NCBI GenBank assembly: GCA_015680685.1
Contig: MNCI01029492.1
Span: 383,061-447,060, forward strand
Source of the DNA: Gnetum montanum
Taxonomy: Eukaryota > Streptophyta > Gnetopsida > Gnetales > Gnetaceae
Length of the DNA stretch: 64,000 nucleotides
Direction of reading: 5' to 3'
In this document: positions 23,294-35,710 of the stretch, in pieces
Position numbering within the stretch: the stretch's first letter is position 1
Layout of the letters: each line of letters begins with the position of its first letter
The notes under the pieces: generated by a model
Databases searched by the model: none
What the model was told of the DNA's origin: nothing
The model's input: only the letters and a program-made list of their open reading frames with translations
Position numbers and translations under genes: made by a program

Positions 23294-23847
23294 TGGGCAA
23301 TAAGATCAAGATTAATTCTTATTCATTACAACACTTTGACTTAGATTAGATTTACTTTCCATGCAATTTACTTTTCATGTATTTAGTTAATATTTACATT
23401 TTCATGCATGTTAATTAATTAAGCTAATAAGTACGATCTCTTTGAGCATGCATATGGCTCTTGGTAATCCCAACAACGCTTAACATTTGGTAACCCAGAA
23501 GCATTATATGTGTTCAAGATGTGCATGGGAAGTGGGATCAAATACTTATGTTAGGGTAGTTGATTATGAATTAGCAATTAGATTAATTAAATTGATTATA
23601 AATTGAGTTTCAACCTATTGTTAATCATAGAACAATAAAATATAAAATAATAAAAATCATATGTCTCACTTTGGACTAAACCATACATGACAAGGCTACC
23701 ACTAGTCCAAGTGGGAAGACAACAAACTATGATCAAGGCATAGCGATCTAGATGCCACAACTAGTCCCATCCATAGAATTTGATTAGATCATGCATGAAC
23801 ACTTGTGATTCATATGGTTAGGCATAGGGGTACCTCATAGCTCATCA
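23294..23847 (+). repeat. Truncated 5' LTR of element D
   Basis: R-U5 portion only, from AATAAGATCAAGATTAATTC to the terminus CTCATCA at 23841-23847. It is collinear with 28510-29051. The motifs TTGGTAATCCC and TTGGTAACCC are at about 23462 and 23487. The primer site TGGCACCATTTTCAGGGA follows at 23849-23866. Confidence 0.8.
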
Positions 23848-23981
23848 TTGGCACCATTTTCAGGGATGGTGCTAGTTATCTAGATTACTTACATTATACA
23901 CAATCGTTGTAAAGGTATTAACGATCTATCTTTTAAAAAAAATATTAACATTTTAAGTCACACACATTATCAGGTAAAATC

Positions 23982-25670
23982 ATGTCTTCTTCACATAGGA
24001 TCAATAATGCATTGTATGATGAGAACACTCATAGGAGAAATGTTAGGATATATACTGAAGAAAATTGGAGTGAACAACCTCAAGCAAGGGTTTCCTACAC
24101 TCATTTAGACCCTTACTACACTCAAAGACTACATTCAATTGATGCAAACAATCCTAGAAGAGATGGAGTAAGTCCTAGATCAAGGAGGGCTTCAAGGTAT
24201 AGGACCTCCTCTAAACATAGATAAGATAAATCAAGGGACCATGGAAAGAACTATAGAAGCCATGGTGATTCTTCTAGCTCTTCATCTTCCTCTTCCTCTT
24301 CAATGTCTAATTCTGATGAAGATGAATGTAGGTATAGAGATAGAGCTCCACTATGGGGTCAAGACAAAGATAGAAATTGAACCAAAGGGAAAAATCAAAG
24401 ACATCGTAATGATCATAGACAAGATCATCACAATAAAATAAATAGAAATAAAAATTTTCATCACAACATGTCTAATGACGACGAATCCTTGTTGGCCACT
24501 AAGAGCCTAATGGAGATCACAAAGTTAGTTGAGATACCTCACAAGCATTGTAGGGATAGTCGCTTACCCAGGATTGATATAAACAATATTCCTAAATTTG
24601 TAGGAGGCTATGATTCGGATCCACAACATCATCTAGAAGCCTTCCATGATGCTTGTATCTCATACAACATTGAAAGTGGATGGAAAAAGCTTAAGATTTT
24701 TCTTATGATATTAATTGATGAAGCCAAAGTATGGTATAGATCATTAAAACCAAATTCAATCTGACAATGGTCCACAATGTTGGAACTCTTCAACAAAAAA
24801 TATCAAACCTATGTGAGGGTGTCCAATCCGAGGAGACAAATCCAAGGATGGAGACAAGAACAACATGAACCCTTGGACATGGCCTTAGATAGATATTATT
24901 CTCTACTGAATAAATGCCTAGGACATGGTTTCTCTAAGGAAAGGTAACTTTTTCACATCATGGATGGGATTCATAATGAAACAAGGCAGATCCTTGGGAT
25001 GTATGCTCTAGGTCAATTATACAAGCTACGAACCCATCAGATGAAAGACTTAATCAAGTGTGTGGAAAAACGAGAAGGAGAGCTATGTAGATGAGAGAAT
25101 GTAGAGGAAAATAACTGGGACCCAACTCTGCAAAAGAAAAGCATCCATATCTATGATAAGGAAAAAAAGGTAGCTCTCGATGAAGTGATTTTACAATAGA
25201 CCTTACCAATACAAAATTCTATAGTTGAGATTAAAGAAAAGTTGGATAAGATGTCAAAATTGATGAATGAGAAAGTTAAAACTTGCGAAGAAATCATAAA
25301 GGAGAGAGTAGTACAAAAAAAATTAAGTGATCACAACAAAAGGAGGAAAAAGAACTAAGAAATAGCTAGGAACACTTTGCAACAAGAAGGGGAAATGGCC
25401 ATAGAAGAAGAGGCTATAGACTCAACCACTAAAGAGGATGGTGGATGTGACATTTGCCTATATGACCATCCAAAGGGTCATTGCTCAATCTCGTTGCATC
25501 TACATGAGTATTGGAAAAGTGCATTAAATCTAAATTTTGTATAGAAACACATGCCCAAGAGATTTCCTTTTTCACGCGATAATTATAGATAGCCCCACAA
25601 CCAACCATGCTATCCTAGGGGGACTTATTACCAACCTCAACACTATCATCAACTGCAGTGAAAAAACCCA
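23982..25670 (+). pseudogene. gag relic of element D with zinc knuckle
   Basis: It starts ATG at 23982 with MSSSHRINNALYDENTHRR, matching the MSSSSHKS start of element E. A serine- and charge-rich linker follows (24190-24460). The capsid-like core at 24468-25100 includes PRIDINNIPKFVGGYDSDPQ, AFHDACISYNIESGWKKLK, STMLELFNKKYQTYVRVSN and HIMDGIHNETRQILGMYAL. A lysine-rich stretch leads to CDICLYDHPKGHC near 25450-25490, the CX2CX3HX4C knuckle. Stops at several points (for example at 24222 and 24762) break it. It is the best copy here for the gag start and for the spacing of the knuckle. Confidence 0.75.
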
Positions 25671-26690
25671 TAGTCATGGGGGAGGCCACCACCAAATCAA
25701 CACAACCCTTACTGCTACCAATACGAATATTATCTTCAACAATTTGTTTCTACCACTCTCCCAAATATCATCATCTTGCAACATCTTATATGAGATCATC
25801 ACCTCACACCTCTCACCCTTCTTCATATCCTCAATATTCTCATACCCGCCTCCACCATATGTCACCTCCAACAACATAAGAAGGTTCAACATCATAACAT
25901 CAACAAGAGAATGTCACTTCTGCTATGAACATTCACATAAATGATAACACTAGTAGATCTCAACCAAAGTCTCAGAAATGTCCCTTCTAGAAGAAAGGTT
26001 GTAAATCAAAGCAAAACACTCATTGATCTACTACATCACCTAAACCAGCATAAGGCCAATGTGATGCAACAACCTTACTCACAAAAATGATGTCTCATAA
26101 TCATATACAAAAGCCAACAACCAACATCACTCCAACACAAGACATAAATGATGAACCTATCATTGTGGAGAGATAGAAGAATCCATGCACCACTGCTAAG
26201 AGTAAAGGGTGCAGTTGTGGGCCAGAAATTCAAAATATTAATACAGCCCACAACAAATTTCAAGAGCAAGTGTATGAACAAAAACCAATCTATGTAGTAG
26301 CCACTAAACCAATAGACACCCATTGGCTTGAAAATAAGAATATATGATTGTTTCAAAGATGCATGGAGACAATTGATCTACTTATTAGTTTTAGACTTAA
26401 GAAAATGGAATAAACAAAGGACTTAGACACAGATATCTTACACTCTAATTATACACTAGAAAAGGATATTGAACACAAAGACACAAGAATTAAAATAGAA
26501 AATCAAGAAGAAAAAGCAAACAGAAATACCTTCAAGTCTAGATGAAGATACATCTTTGAATGATCCAAATGAGACTATCACCAATGTTAGATGTGGTACC
26601 ACATGATTAATTAAATCAGTAATAATGATAGATGGGAAATAAGTGGTGTATAACCAAGGGATTGTGTAGTCCATCTCCTGAATGTGCAAC
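25671..26690 (+). pseudogene. gag tail and protease-tail fragment of element D
   Basis: It begins with AGTCATGGGGG (25672-25682), then a Pro/Ser/His/Tyr-rich tail corresponding to the E and F tails. Near 26270-26340 it reads YVVATKPIDTHWLENKNI, matching the end of the protease region in F (YVVATQ) and G (LYVATTQPVIDTLWL). The protease body and all of RT-RNase H-integrase are missing; by 26700 the sequence is already in the post-pol region. This defines a large internal deletion. Confidence 0.55.
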
Positions 26691-27684
26691 CATAAGTTTA
26701 GTCATGGGGGAGATGCTCTATCCTAGCTCAAGAACTAATAAGTATTTTTCACTTTTTTGTTTTACAATTTTTTATCATTTTCCTATTTCTTCCGAAATTT
26801 TCTAATTCTTTATATGTTTTCCATTTCTTAATATTTTTTCTTTTCTTTATATTTTTTTCTTTTCTTGAGTCAATCTCTTTATGTTTTTTTAATGTATTTT
26901 ATGTTTTTATTAATAAAATTGCTAAGTCATGATGCAGAAGTTAGTGCTATGTGTTCGGATTTTGTGCTATGTTATCAAGATGATTGGGTAAGTAATTTTG
27001 TAAAGTAGTGAGACCACCTCATCCATCCCTCCAGTTCTCTAAATAAAAGGTCTTTTTCATGAAAACAATTTGGTTCTTCTTTTATGAAATTAAAATTCAT
27101 TAATGATCATTGTACCTTGAAGAAAGAAGGAATGACCAGGGTTGTGACCTCAAGGGGACTTGTTGGGTTCTCTTCTTGACTTCCTTCATGTGGTTTATGA
27201 CTCCTCTTGGAATGTATCATCACTCCTCTATCGATAAATAAAAAGGAAGCTTTATCTTTCCATGGTGTGGTTCCCATCCAAAGTTTTTTTAAAAAAAACA
27301 AAACAAGAAAAAAGAAAAAAATAATAATGGGAATTCAAAGACCTTCCCTCCTTATTCTCTTTTCTTCTCTTTTTGGAGTGATGATTGTTCTTTGAGGTGA
27401 TCGTAGACTCATGGTGGTCGGCAAGAGGAAACACATCAATGCGAGGTTACTATTCATGATATGGACTTATTTTGAACTTGGACTAATAGGTATGATAATC
27501 ATTTTAATCACATTTATCACAAGAACCTATTGTGGACATGGTTAAGTACTTTACATCCCGATCTCTGCAATCCTTTCTCATCCCATTATTCACCTCATAA
27601 GTGATCCGAAAAGGGTTAATTATTAAGGAAAATTTACCAAAACTAATGTTGATCCTTTGTTGACTACAGGTGATGCTACAAGAA
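26691..27684 (+). other. Post-pol untranslated region of element D
   Basis: It starts with AGTCATGGGGG at 26700-26710, then a very U-rich run (26740-26890), as in E, F and G. Other landmarks are CATGGTGTGGTTCCCATC (27261) and the A-rich loop stem. A transition to third-ORF sequence occurs near 27670 after TTGTTGACTACAG. Confidence 0.65.
27271..27333 (+). promoter_or_regulatory. Conserved stem with A-rich loop (element D copy)
   Basis: TTCCCAT(C) at 27271-27278 pairs with ATGGGAA at 27327-27333 around a loop consisting mostly of A. Arms match element B and differ from E, F and G by paired changes. Confidence 0.6.
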
Positions 27685-28044
27685 ATGCCTAAGGAAAAAG
27701 ATCTTTTTCTAGGCACTAAAACAAAGCCAAAAGAGGGATAACAGAGGATAAGCCCATGGAAAAATTGTAGCACATACAAGATAGCAACTCAAGCATCGCA
27801 TGTTTGCTAGATCCATGGGATGATGAGAATATATTTCAGTCCATCCTTTAAGAATGTTTTGCATAAAAAAAGAAGCATTAACATAACAATCAAGGTTGGA
27901 AGTCTACCACCACTAGCGACAACAAGAAAAATCATCTTCAACAGATTTTTAAAGACCTCTGCAAATCTTGTAATCTTCAATGTTTGTCTAGTCTTTTTGT
28001 TACTTTGTCATTTTGTATGCATCCACTCGAATAAAATTTTGTAA
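27685..28044 (+). pseudogene. Third-ORF remnant of element D with hydrophobic C terminus
   Basis: The start MPKEKDLFLGTKTKPKEG resembles the MAPKGKK start in C. After a stop and loss of the middle, the C-terminal piece reads ANLVIFNVCLVFLLLCHFV and ends HSNKIL, parallel to NFVVLNTKIL at the end of the element C protein. The Transposon-like domain and helical middle are gone. Interpretation as a deleted third ORF rests on both ends matching C. Confidence 0.5.
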
Positions 28045-28173
28045 TGCGGCACTTAGAGTCAGTTAGTAGTTTGCATATTAGTTAATAATCCCATACATTT
28101 CTAATATTTTGTAAGGAACTTGTTCCTCATTTTTTTTAACTCGAGGACAAGTTTTCATTCAGTCGTGAGGGTA

Positions 28174-29051
28174 TGATGAATCATGATTTGCTTGGCTCTA
28201 ATATCAAATATCTGATATCAAAGCCCTAATATTGGATACACAATATCATGCCCCTAGATACAATGTCGGATATCTGATATCGAGGGGTATGGGCCGACCT
28301 ATAAATATAACGCTTGGATGCATGGTTTGAGCAATAGTTTTGCATTAGTTTTTCATAGTTCTGTTAAAAGAGTAGCCAAACTCTTGTAGTTTTATTCCAT
28401 AATCTTAGAGAATAGTTAGTGAGTGCTCACAGAGTAGATCTAAGTTAGTTGTATGAAGTCTTATTTGACTAGCAATGTACCTGGACATATTCCATAAATG
28501 GAAATAAGATTGAAATTGATTCTTATTCATTGTAAAACTTTGACTTAGATTAGATTTACTTTCCATGCAATTTACTTTTTATGTACTTAGTTAATATTTA
28601 CATTTTCATGCATGTTAATTAATTAAGCACATAAGTACGATCGCTTTGAGCATGCATATGACTGTTGGTAATCCTAGCAACGCTTAACGTTTGGTAATCC
28701 AACAACATTATATGTGTTCAGGATGTGCACAAGAAGTGGGATCAGATACTTATGTTAAGATATTTTATTATTAATTAGTAATTATATTAATTAAATTAAT
28801 TATAAATTGAGTTTCAACCTATTGTTAATCGTAGAATAATAAAATATTAAATAATAAAAATCATATGCCTCACTCTAAACCAAATCATACATGATAAGGC
28901 TACCACTAGTCTACATGGGAAGATAGTGAACTGTGATTAAGGCATAGCAGTCTAGGTGCCACAACTAGTTCCATCCATGGAATTCGATCAGATTGTGTGT
29001 GAATGCTTGTGCTTTGTATGGTTGGGCATAGGGCTACCTCACCACTCATTA
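28174..29051 (+). repeat. 3' LTR of element D (878 bp)
   Basis: From TGATGAATCATG to CTCATTA, preceded by the polypurine-like AGTCGTGAGGG (28161-28171). U3 carries four GATATC-type units, including AATATCTGATATC and GGATATCTGATATCGAGG (28195-28285). TATA box TATAAATATA is near 28300. R stem: TCTTATTT (near 28460) with AAATAAGA (near 28501), a perfect 8-base pair that differs in sequence from the ATCTTTATT/AATAAAGAT of E and G. Confidence 0.85.
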
Positions 29052-30304
29052 GTTATGAACCTAAAAAGACATATTACCCATGCCTAAAGGTCCCCTCTAA
29101 CTAAGGTCCTTTCTAACTTCCTACTTTTCTTTTCTTCTTATTAAGGAATAGTGATTGATCCATGGGAGCATTCTTGTGTCTTGAGGGGATGGACTAGTCT
29201 TAGAATATTGATGTGAACTTACTAAAAGTTGTTGGTCTTAATCTGGACTAAGGATGAACATTATTAGGTCATTTAACCACAAAATCCATAGGAGACTTCA
29301 TGTGACCATGAGATGGAACTCCATTCCACTTTTTTTTTCATCCATCAATGTTTTCCATAATTCACCTCACTCATAATTTTCCATGTCTTGTTCAATGTCT
29401 TAGTTTGATATGCTGAAATTATTAGCTAGATTCTTCTAGATTAGGTCCTTAACTTGGCATAACCATTAATCAACTGTGGGACCCATGGACTCTTTGGTTT
29501 GAGGATATACAATGGAAAAAAGGGCATGAGCCTGCTATGGGAGGACTTACTTGCATATCTCTTAGTTAGGCTAGTTAAGTTCTTTATCCTTAGGCATTTT
29601 CGTAATCAAATCATTCTGCATTCCCCATCAATTACATCCAACTATGTGCTCCTTTGTGCCATTTCTCCAATCCAAAATTTCATTCTACTAATCAAAACTC
29701 CATATTTATCAATTAATAAATCCTCTTCAAGTATTTCAATGTGTTTCTAGTTTTTTTGGCTCTCCATAGATCCTAATTTCATGATAAAAATCCTTTTATT
29801 TTTTGAATTATTTAAAGTGAAAAATTGTATCTAACAGCTTCATTGATGGGACCTTGTATACATAACCCTTGCATAGATGAGACCCCATCAACACAACATA
29901 AAAATTCTATCAATACACATGAATACTTTGCATTTTTTCACATCTAAGCCAAAATGAGAGGGTAGTTTTTGAAATTTTCAGAGCTCAAAACATTCTAAGG
30001 TCATAACTTCCTAACTATTTGTTCAATTCACTCTGTTCTTCAGTCGTGTAGCTACTGGAGGTAAGCTCTTTATCGTGGGGGCCACAAACCTTAAGTTTTT
30101 TTATACAAAATGTTTCAAAATGTTTCTAACTCCCACAAAGGTTTAACTAAGGAACTAACTTTAAAACATCAATTTACGAAAGTTAAACCCTTCCAACAAG
30201 ATTTGGTGACATTCTAAATCAAATAACATTAAAAATAATATTAAAATAATTAATCTACAATGGTCGAAACTTATCCTAATCCTTGGTTATGTTGTGACCA
30301 TAGA
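29052..30304 (+). other. Post-pol untranslated region of element C
   Basis: It resumes C sequence after D: GTTATGAACC and ATATTACCCATGCCTAAAGG align with 49435-49475 of F. It includes CATGAGCCTGCTATGGGAGG (29526), also in F and G, and a diverged motif TATCGTGGGGG near 30071-30081. It ends with the acceptor-like ACCATAG before the third ORF. Short frames here look like chance. Confidence 0.65.
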
Positions 30305-33300
30305 TGGCACCTAAAGGAAAGAAAATGCAAGAAGGAGAACCGTCCCAACCAAGGGACAAACAACCATGAATCAAAACGGGCCAAGAATAGGCCCATGAGC
30401 AAGTAGAAAAAACCCATGCAATGAGACCTCTTCTAGAGGATCCCAAAATGGAATCTACCTAACAAATTCCTAAAGAAGTAGTCGTGATTTAATAGTCACA
30501 CTAAGATGAGGCACCAGGGGCAAGATCAAATCTTGAGGTCACCCTAACAAATGTCTATCTTAATCAAATCAAATCTAAGGAGTTCTAGAAATCTATGCTC
30601 TAAGAGTTAAACTTTAGATCCTTCTTGGAGTTTGTACTTCCAAAAGTTAAAGCCCAATTACAAACCTCTTCCATGTGGTCCATCATCACTTCCAGCAGGG
30701 AGTGGTACATGGAAGAGATGCATCTTTTCTAGAAAAATTGGCAAGCTAGTTCAATAGTCAAAATTAAGGACATTTTAGTGTCCTAATTGGTGAAAGCAAT
30801 TTTTGAGGTCCTTGGGTTACTAGAAATTGGGGCAAATCTTGTAGAGATTTCAATGTAGGCAGATCCTTGTGTCAAGAAAGAACTGACACAGTGATGTTAT
30901 GGAGTGGACTGTAAGGCGTTTGGTGCACTCACCATGGCGAAACATGCATACTTCAAGATTGAGACCTTTCACCTCAATCTAATGATGAGGCCAAGCAAGA
31001 TCACAACCTTATCCACCCATGCATGTACCACTCTAAGCAGTAGATTCTTGATCAACCTTCCACACCTAATCTATCTTGAGATAGAGAAGCGCTTCAAGGA
31101 AAATGAACATGGAAGGAAGGCACTCCCTTTCTCATGCCTCATCAAAAAATTATGCAAGAGGGAAGGGATAGCACACTACATAAATGATGCCATCCAATGA
31201 GCTCCAACTACCTCTTGGACAAAAACAATGAAGGACAAGATGCCTTCCAAAGTCAACCACCACCTCTACCATCCATTGAAAAAACAACACCAAAGACCCA
31301 TGCTACCATTGAGCGCATGTGAAAAATCAAAAAGCAACTCTTGTAGCAATAGCAGTAGCAAGCAGGGATGAGTTATGGTGATCCATCCATGTATAGGCCA
31401 ACAATGAGTCGCCTTAATGAAGTGGCTCAAACCATTAGAAAGATAGAACGTGGGATGCTAATTTTCTCAACTCAAAAAATGCAGGTGCTTGCAAGGTCAA
31501 ATATAAGCATCTGAGAAGTAGTAGTATCCCTCTGCAACATCAGAAATTCCTAGACATCATTGGGAATGCCACTACCTTTTTAGTGCATTTGGAGGAGGGT
31601 GAGGGGACAACTATCTTGCTAATGCAGTACCATGGACAAGAGATAGCAACCAAAGTAGTTGCTAACAAAGTGGCAAAAATACTTAATGCACCTACAACAT
31701 CTATACTAAATTTTTTTACACTCAAAGATGTGTAGAGGTTTGCAAAAACTCTTAGCGACTGATTGACCGCAGCCAAGCATGAGGAATTGCTAGACCAACT
31801 GCTGGAAACTGAGCAATCGATTCCAGATGTCTTTGATCTTCCAAATACCATCACTATAAACTAGTTGGAGTTGCTTGAATCAAGAGGCAAATACATTATC
31901 ATGGAAGGGTAACTTGAAATAACCCAACCTGAAAACCAAAGCTTGGTTGTAGAGGCTACCGATCTAAGAGCTTGTCTTGTTGATCCCACATTTCTCAACC
32001 CAACACTAAACTCATGATGAAGCTTTTCGATATCTTTAGGACAAACTCAAGAAGGTTGAGAATGCAAGGTGTAATGACGGAAAACGTCGGTCACTGGAAA
32101 TACCGAACGAAAGTCCGTGTACATAGTTCTAACCTCGGATCCATGCGAGGATCGTGCTGGAGAGAAAAAATGAATCCGAGGTGCCCTGAACGGTCTTGCC
32201 GATCGGACAGGGACTTATTTAATCAATGAAAGGTTTTGTAGTAATTTTATGGCAAAATGAAGATTCTTTATAAGGCGATGCAATATTTTTACTCCCGAAA
32301 GCAATTGAAGATAATGCAAATGATTTAGATAAGGTTGCCAAATCCGTCTAACTAGGATGTAGGAGATCAGATTTGGTAGATAATACGATCACAAGATCTG
32401 GGATTTAATTTATGAAAAACAATATGTTTGATACAATGACTTCAGGTGGGCTTCGGTTTGGACGAAGCATATGCCAATAACAAGAAAATGATGCAAAGAT
32501 GAAACAAGCAAGGATCAATCTACCTTGATCTAGCCAATCTGGGCGTAAGGAAGTCAGACTCATGGGAGAATATCCGGTAGCTGGTTGTTTCTGATCAAGA
32601 ATTCTTGTCAATCACCTCCAACGTTCTCACGATTGCTGATTTTCTTTTGCTCTCTTGCCAACCTTGAAAGAAAATTTTTTCCCCCCTTTGATCTTCGTCA
32701 ACTGGAGCATTTATAAGGTCAGGGTCAAGAGAAAAACACAGTTTAAATGAAGCATGTCCTGAACTCATAGAATGCCATTGACTTAATGTGTTGTTGTTAA
32801 AGCTTATGACACTATGTTGCGTAACGCATCGTAAACTACCTTTGTGTGAGCTTTGTCAATAGACTATCCTTTGATAATGTTGTAATACGCTAGAGAGCAT
32901 ATTGTGGCGTATGAACTACTGATGTCTAAATTGTGCTTGTCATTACTTGAATTACATTGCATTACACTAAATTACGCATCATAGCGTAATTCAGCATAAA
33001 ATAAAAAAATCACAAAAGTTGAAGTGTTGTTGCTGCGCTTCCTCTATTTCTATCTTTCTCGAGGTTTTTACTACGCTTCACTGCGTAAGGCAGCGTAATG
33101 GGCCCCCTTAACCAGAAAAGAAAACCCGCTGAAACATGTGTCATTCTGCAGACTATTGCTTCAGCCTTGAGATTTTTACTGGGCTGTTAAAGTTTTGTAT
33201 GTTTGCCATCCTTGATGCTGCAGTGGACTGTCTTTGATATTACGCTGCACAATGCGATATTACGCTATGTAGCATAATACAGTGTAATTTGCCAAAAGTT

Positions 33301-34702
33301 AAGATTTTTGAAACAGATAACTTACGAAGTTGGAATTTTTGCTGTCGTGCATCCATCGCTTTGCTCTGTCCTCTGGAATTTGCTTGTGCTGTGCTGTGCA
33401 ACGGGATGGGACAGACCTTCAACTGAAAAGGAACTTGCTGCACCACGCCTTGTTGCGACCCTTTGCCTGAATCACTAGCCTTTTGCCGAACCGCTGAGGC
33501 CTTGAAATTTTCACGATGTTTCACAAGGGAGATTATCATCTTTGAGTAGTTCTCAGCTAATGCCATAGTGCACAACATCTAGAAGCATTTGGTTTAGACT
33601 CATTGTGAGAATGAGATCCTAATCGCAGAGAACCATCACCTACGGAATGTTGATGTGCAAAAGTATCAGATGGAAGATTTTATCCATAAATAATAGGAGT
33701 AGTTACCCAGGGTTAATGTAGAATTGAGAAGATTGGCAGTAGAAAACAAAGAACCTCTCCATGAAGGAATTTTGTTCCTTATGCCAAAAATTTGCAGTTG
33801 AGATTGCTACCTAGAAGAATAAGGCCTTGAAGTTCAAAAGAATGAAAAATCACTATAAGGACTAGGTAGCATTGTAGAAGAAAATCAATAAAAAGCTTAT
33901 CCAAGTAGCAAAGGAAAGAGTCAATGAAGCCCTCTAGTAACTCAAGAAATAAGGTGATGTCTAACAACCTATCTTTGATGGGCTAAATGACTACAGCAAG
34001 GCAGGAATTCACATGCAAGAGCTACTGATTGATGAGATGACTAAATACATGCAGCTTGCCAATCTCTGGTATGCAAACTTGGTGATGTTGATGGCTAAAA
34101 GGTTGTGGTCAGAATTAAAGAAACAAGTGGCCAACTCATTCTTGTTGTATGAGGTAGAGTTCAAGCACCATAAAGAGACCAAGAAAAAGCTTGATATTGC
34201 AAACACTTAACTCGAGGTTATCAAGGAAAAGTTCACTAATCAAAGATCAACTACTAAGAACCTTACCAAAAGGATGAATGATTACCAAAAGATACAAAAT
34301 GCACTCAAGGAATTTGATATAAAATGTAAATAGTTCGTTGCCTAGTTCATGAATGCCAAGGAGCTATTCCCTAAAATGTCTTGTCTATGGAATATTCCCA
34401 TGTCGGCCAACATTGATCATGTAGTGTAGACTATGAATGATCCCTGAAGGAGGAGAAGATGAAGGCATTATTCAATGCCTTTCATCTTTTTCCTGAAGTT
34501 ACAACTACCATCGAACAACCATAATAAGCACCTCAACCACTATGTGCACCCGAAGCAAGAGAAGCTCCTTCAAATCCTTAGGAACCTTCACTGTCTTAGA
34601 ATGTTTGATCTTTTTCATCGTCTTCATGCCATTTTAGGTGTTGTGTTTGTCAGTTTTATCCTAGTGTTCAATTTTGTTGTCCTGAACACCAAAATTTTGT
34701 AA
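30305..34702 (+). pseudogene. Third ORF of element C, split by a solo LTR
   Basis: Starts MAPKGKKMQEGEPSQPR at 30305 and ends NTKIL-stop at 34702. Removing the solo LTR and one target duplication leaves about 2939 bases, against 2944 in element B, strong support for a real shared gene of ~980 codons. A domain at 30940-31190 reads YFKIETFHLNLMMRPSK, LPHLIYLEIEKRFKENEHG and ALPFSCLIKKLCKREGI, like the plant transposon protein domain of Athila-type elements. Lys/Glu-rich helical sequence follows (33600-34350, for example LWYANLVMLMAKRLWSELKK). The C terminus is hydrophobic (LGVVFVSFILVFNFVVL). Stops and frameshifts make it a pseudogene. Confidence 0.65.
32070..33523 (-). repeat. Young-looking solo LTR of an unrelated family (1454 bp)
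   Basis: Bounded by TGTAATGACGG (32070) and GATGTTTCA (33523), TG...CA on either strand, with a perfect 5-base target duplication CAAGG at 32065-32069 and 33524-33528. A TATA element on the minus strand (+ CATTTATAAGG near 32710) suggests minus orientation, U3 to the right. U3 holds seven exact TTACGC/GCGTAA words at 32819, 32972, 32984, 33083, 33093, 33240 and 33260. Many CpG sites survive, unlike the host element, consistent with recent arrival. It sits inside the third ORF of C. No internal sequence is attached. Confidence 0.8.
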
Positions 34703-34827
34703 TGATTGTAAAATCATACACTTGGGCACTCATGTTTTTTTTAGGGTTTTTTGTTAATCAATAATTTCATACCTTTCCAAATTTTGTGAAAAACTCGAGG
34801 ATGGCTTTTTATTAATTCATGGGGGTA

Positions 34828-35705
34828 TGTTGAATCATCATTTTTCAATCACATTGATGGGATGTTGTCAGTGTGATCCCATCAACAAGATCTTGTCAAC
34901 GTGATTCCATCAATGTAGGTTTTACCTATTAACATGTACCCATCAACAAGGCACCCTATTTTCCCCTATAAATGTGCACCTACCTACCACATTTATGGCA
35001 TCTCTTTCATAGTTGTGAAGCGCTTGCAGTTTTTCCTCTCATTATTTAGAATATTTTCTAAGTGCCCATAGTAAGAGTCAAAGATTGTATGGATCTTTAT
35101 CTGAGCATTGTTGTACCTAAGCACTTTAGTATGTGTGGCAATAAAGATGAGCTTTTCTGATAAACCTTGCAGCACTTGGACTAAATTAATTTTTTACATA
35201 AGAATTTAATGTTCAAGCAATTTACTTCAATGTTTTTAAGCAATTAATTAATTAATATAGATTAAATAGCAACACATAAGTACAACCACTTGGAGCATAC
35301 ATCTAATGCTTGGTAATCCTAGTAATCCTTAATGTTTGGTAACCTAGTAGTGCTATACGTGGTCAAGATGTGTACGGAAAGTGGGAACGAATGCTTATGT
35401 TAGGATTAGTTAAGTGATAGCTAGTTACTACATTAGTTAAACATTAAATTACTTTATTCTTTATTCTTGTTCATTAGGCAACTTAATTCATAAAAGATAA
35501 AAATGATAAAAATCATATACCTTAGTTACACTTAATCATACCCTTGAACTTCACAAGTGGAACTGGGAAGATAACGATTGTAATGGTTAGTTTCACCTCC
35601 TAGAACCTAGTGTGCTTAGAGAACTAAAGTCTATGGAATTCGATCAGATCACTGAGTGAACACTAGTGATTCGTATGGTTGGGTGTAGGGTATACTCACT
35701 GCTCA
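34828..35705 (+). repeat. 3' LTR of element C (878 bp)
   Basis: Preceded by a polypurine tract TCATGGGGGTA (34818-34827). Starts TGTTGAATCATCAT and ends near CTGCTCA, followed by CAAGT. U3 has ATTGATGGGATG, GATCCCATCAAC and CATCAATG units; TATA-like CTATAAATG is near 34970. R stem ATCTTTAT/AATAAAGAT at about 35092-35149. Paired TTGGTAATCC and TTGGTAACC motifs are at about 35310 and 35335. Confidence 0.85.
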
Positions 35706-35710
35706 CAAGT

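Larger units (their letters stand above)
23294..29051 (+). mobile_element. Element D: nested, pol-deleted family member
   Basis: A 5.76-kb plus-strand derivative inside C. The 5' LTR is missing its U3 (23294-23847), while the 3' LTR is complete (28174-29051). The two match closely through R-U5, with shared text such as CATGCATGTTAATTAATTAAG. Gag and zinc knuckle remain; protease, RT, RNase H and integrase are absent apart from a short protease tail. The third ORF is reduced to its ends. Because the left end is truncated, no target duplication is testable. Confidence 0.8.
22011..35705 (+). mobile_element. Element C: family member with long third ORF, carrying nested element D and a foreign solo LTR
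   Basis: The outer LTRs (22011-22858 and 34828-35705) share the CATCAATG-type U3 and the TGATGAATCATCAT/TGTTGAATCATCAT start. Target duplication is CAGGT (22006-22010) and CAAGT (35706-35710), one transition apart. Only primer site and gag N terminus remain on the left; element D begins at 23294. After D the sequence resumes in C's post-pol untranslated region, so gag-pol of C was lost along with D's U3. The third ORF is present but split by the solo LTR at 32070-33523. Confidence 0.85.

Noticed and set aside
33240-33578. Minus-strand frame of 112 codons
   Set aside because: It lies in U3 of the solo LTR and crosses its end; no relative or domain is recognised.
22011-35705. Elements C and D as one element with a duplicated middle LTR
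   Set aside because: U3 types differ (CATCAATG in C, GATATC in D), C has its own target duplication, and post-pol C sequence resumes right after D.
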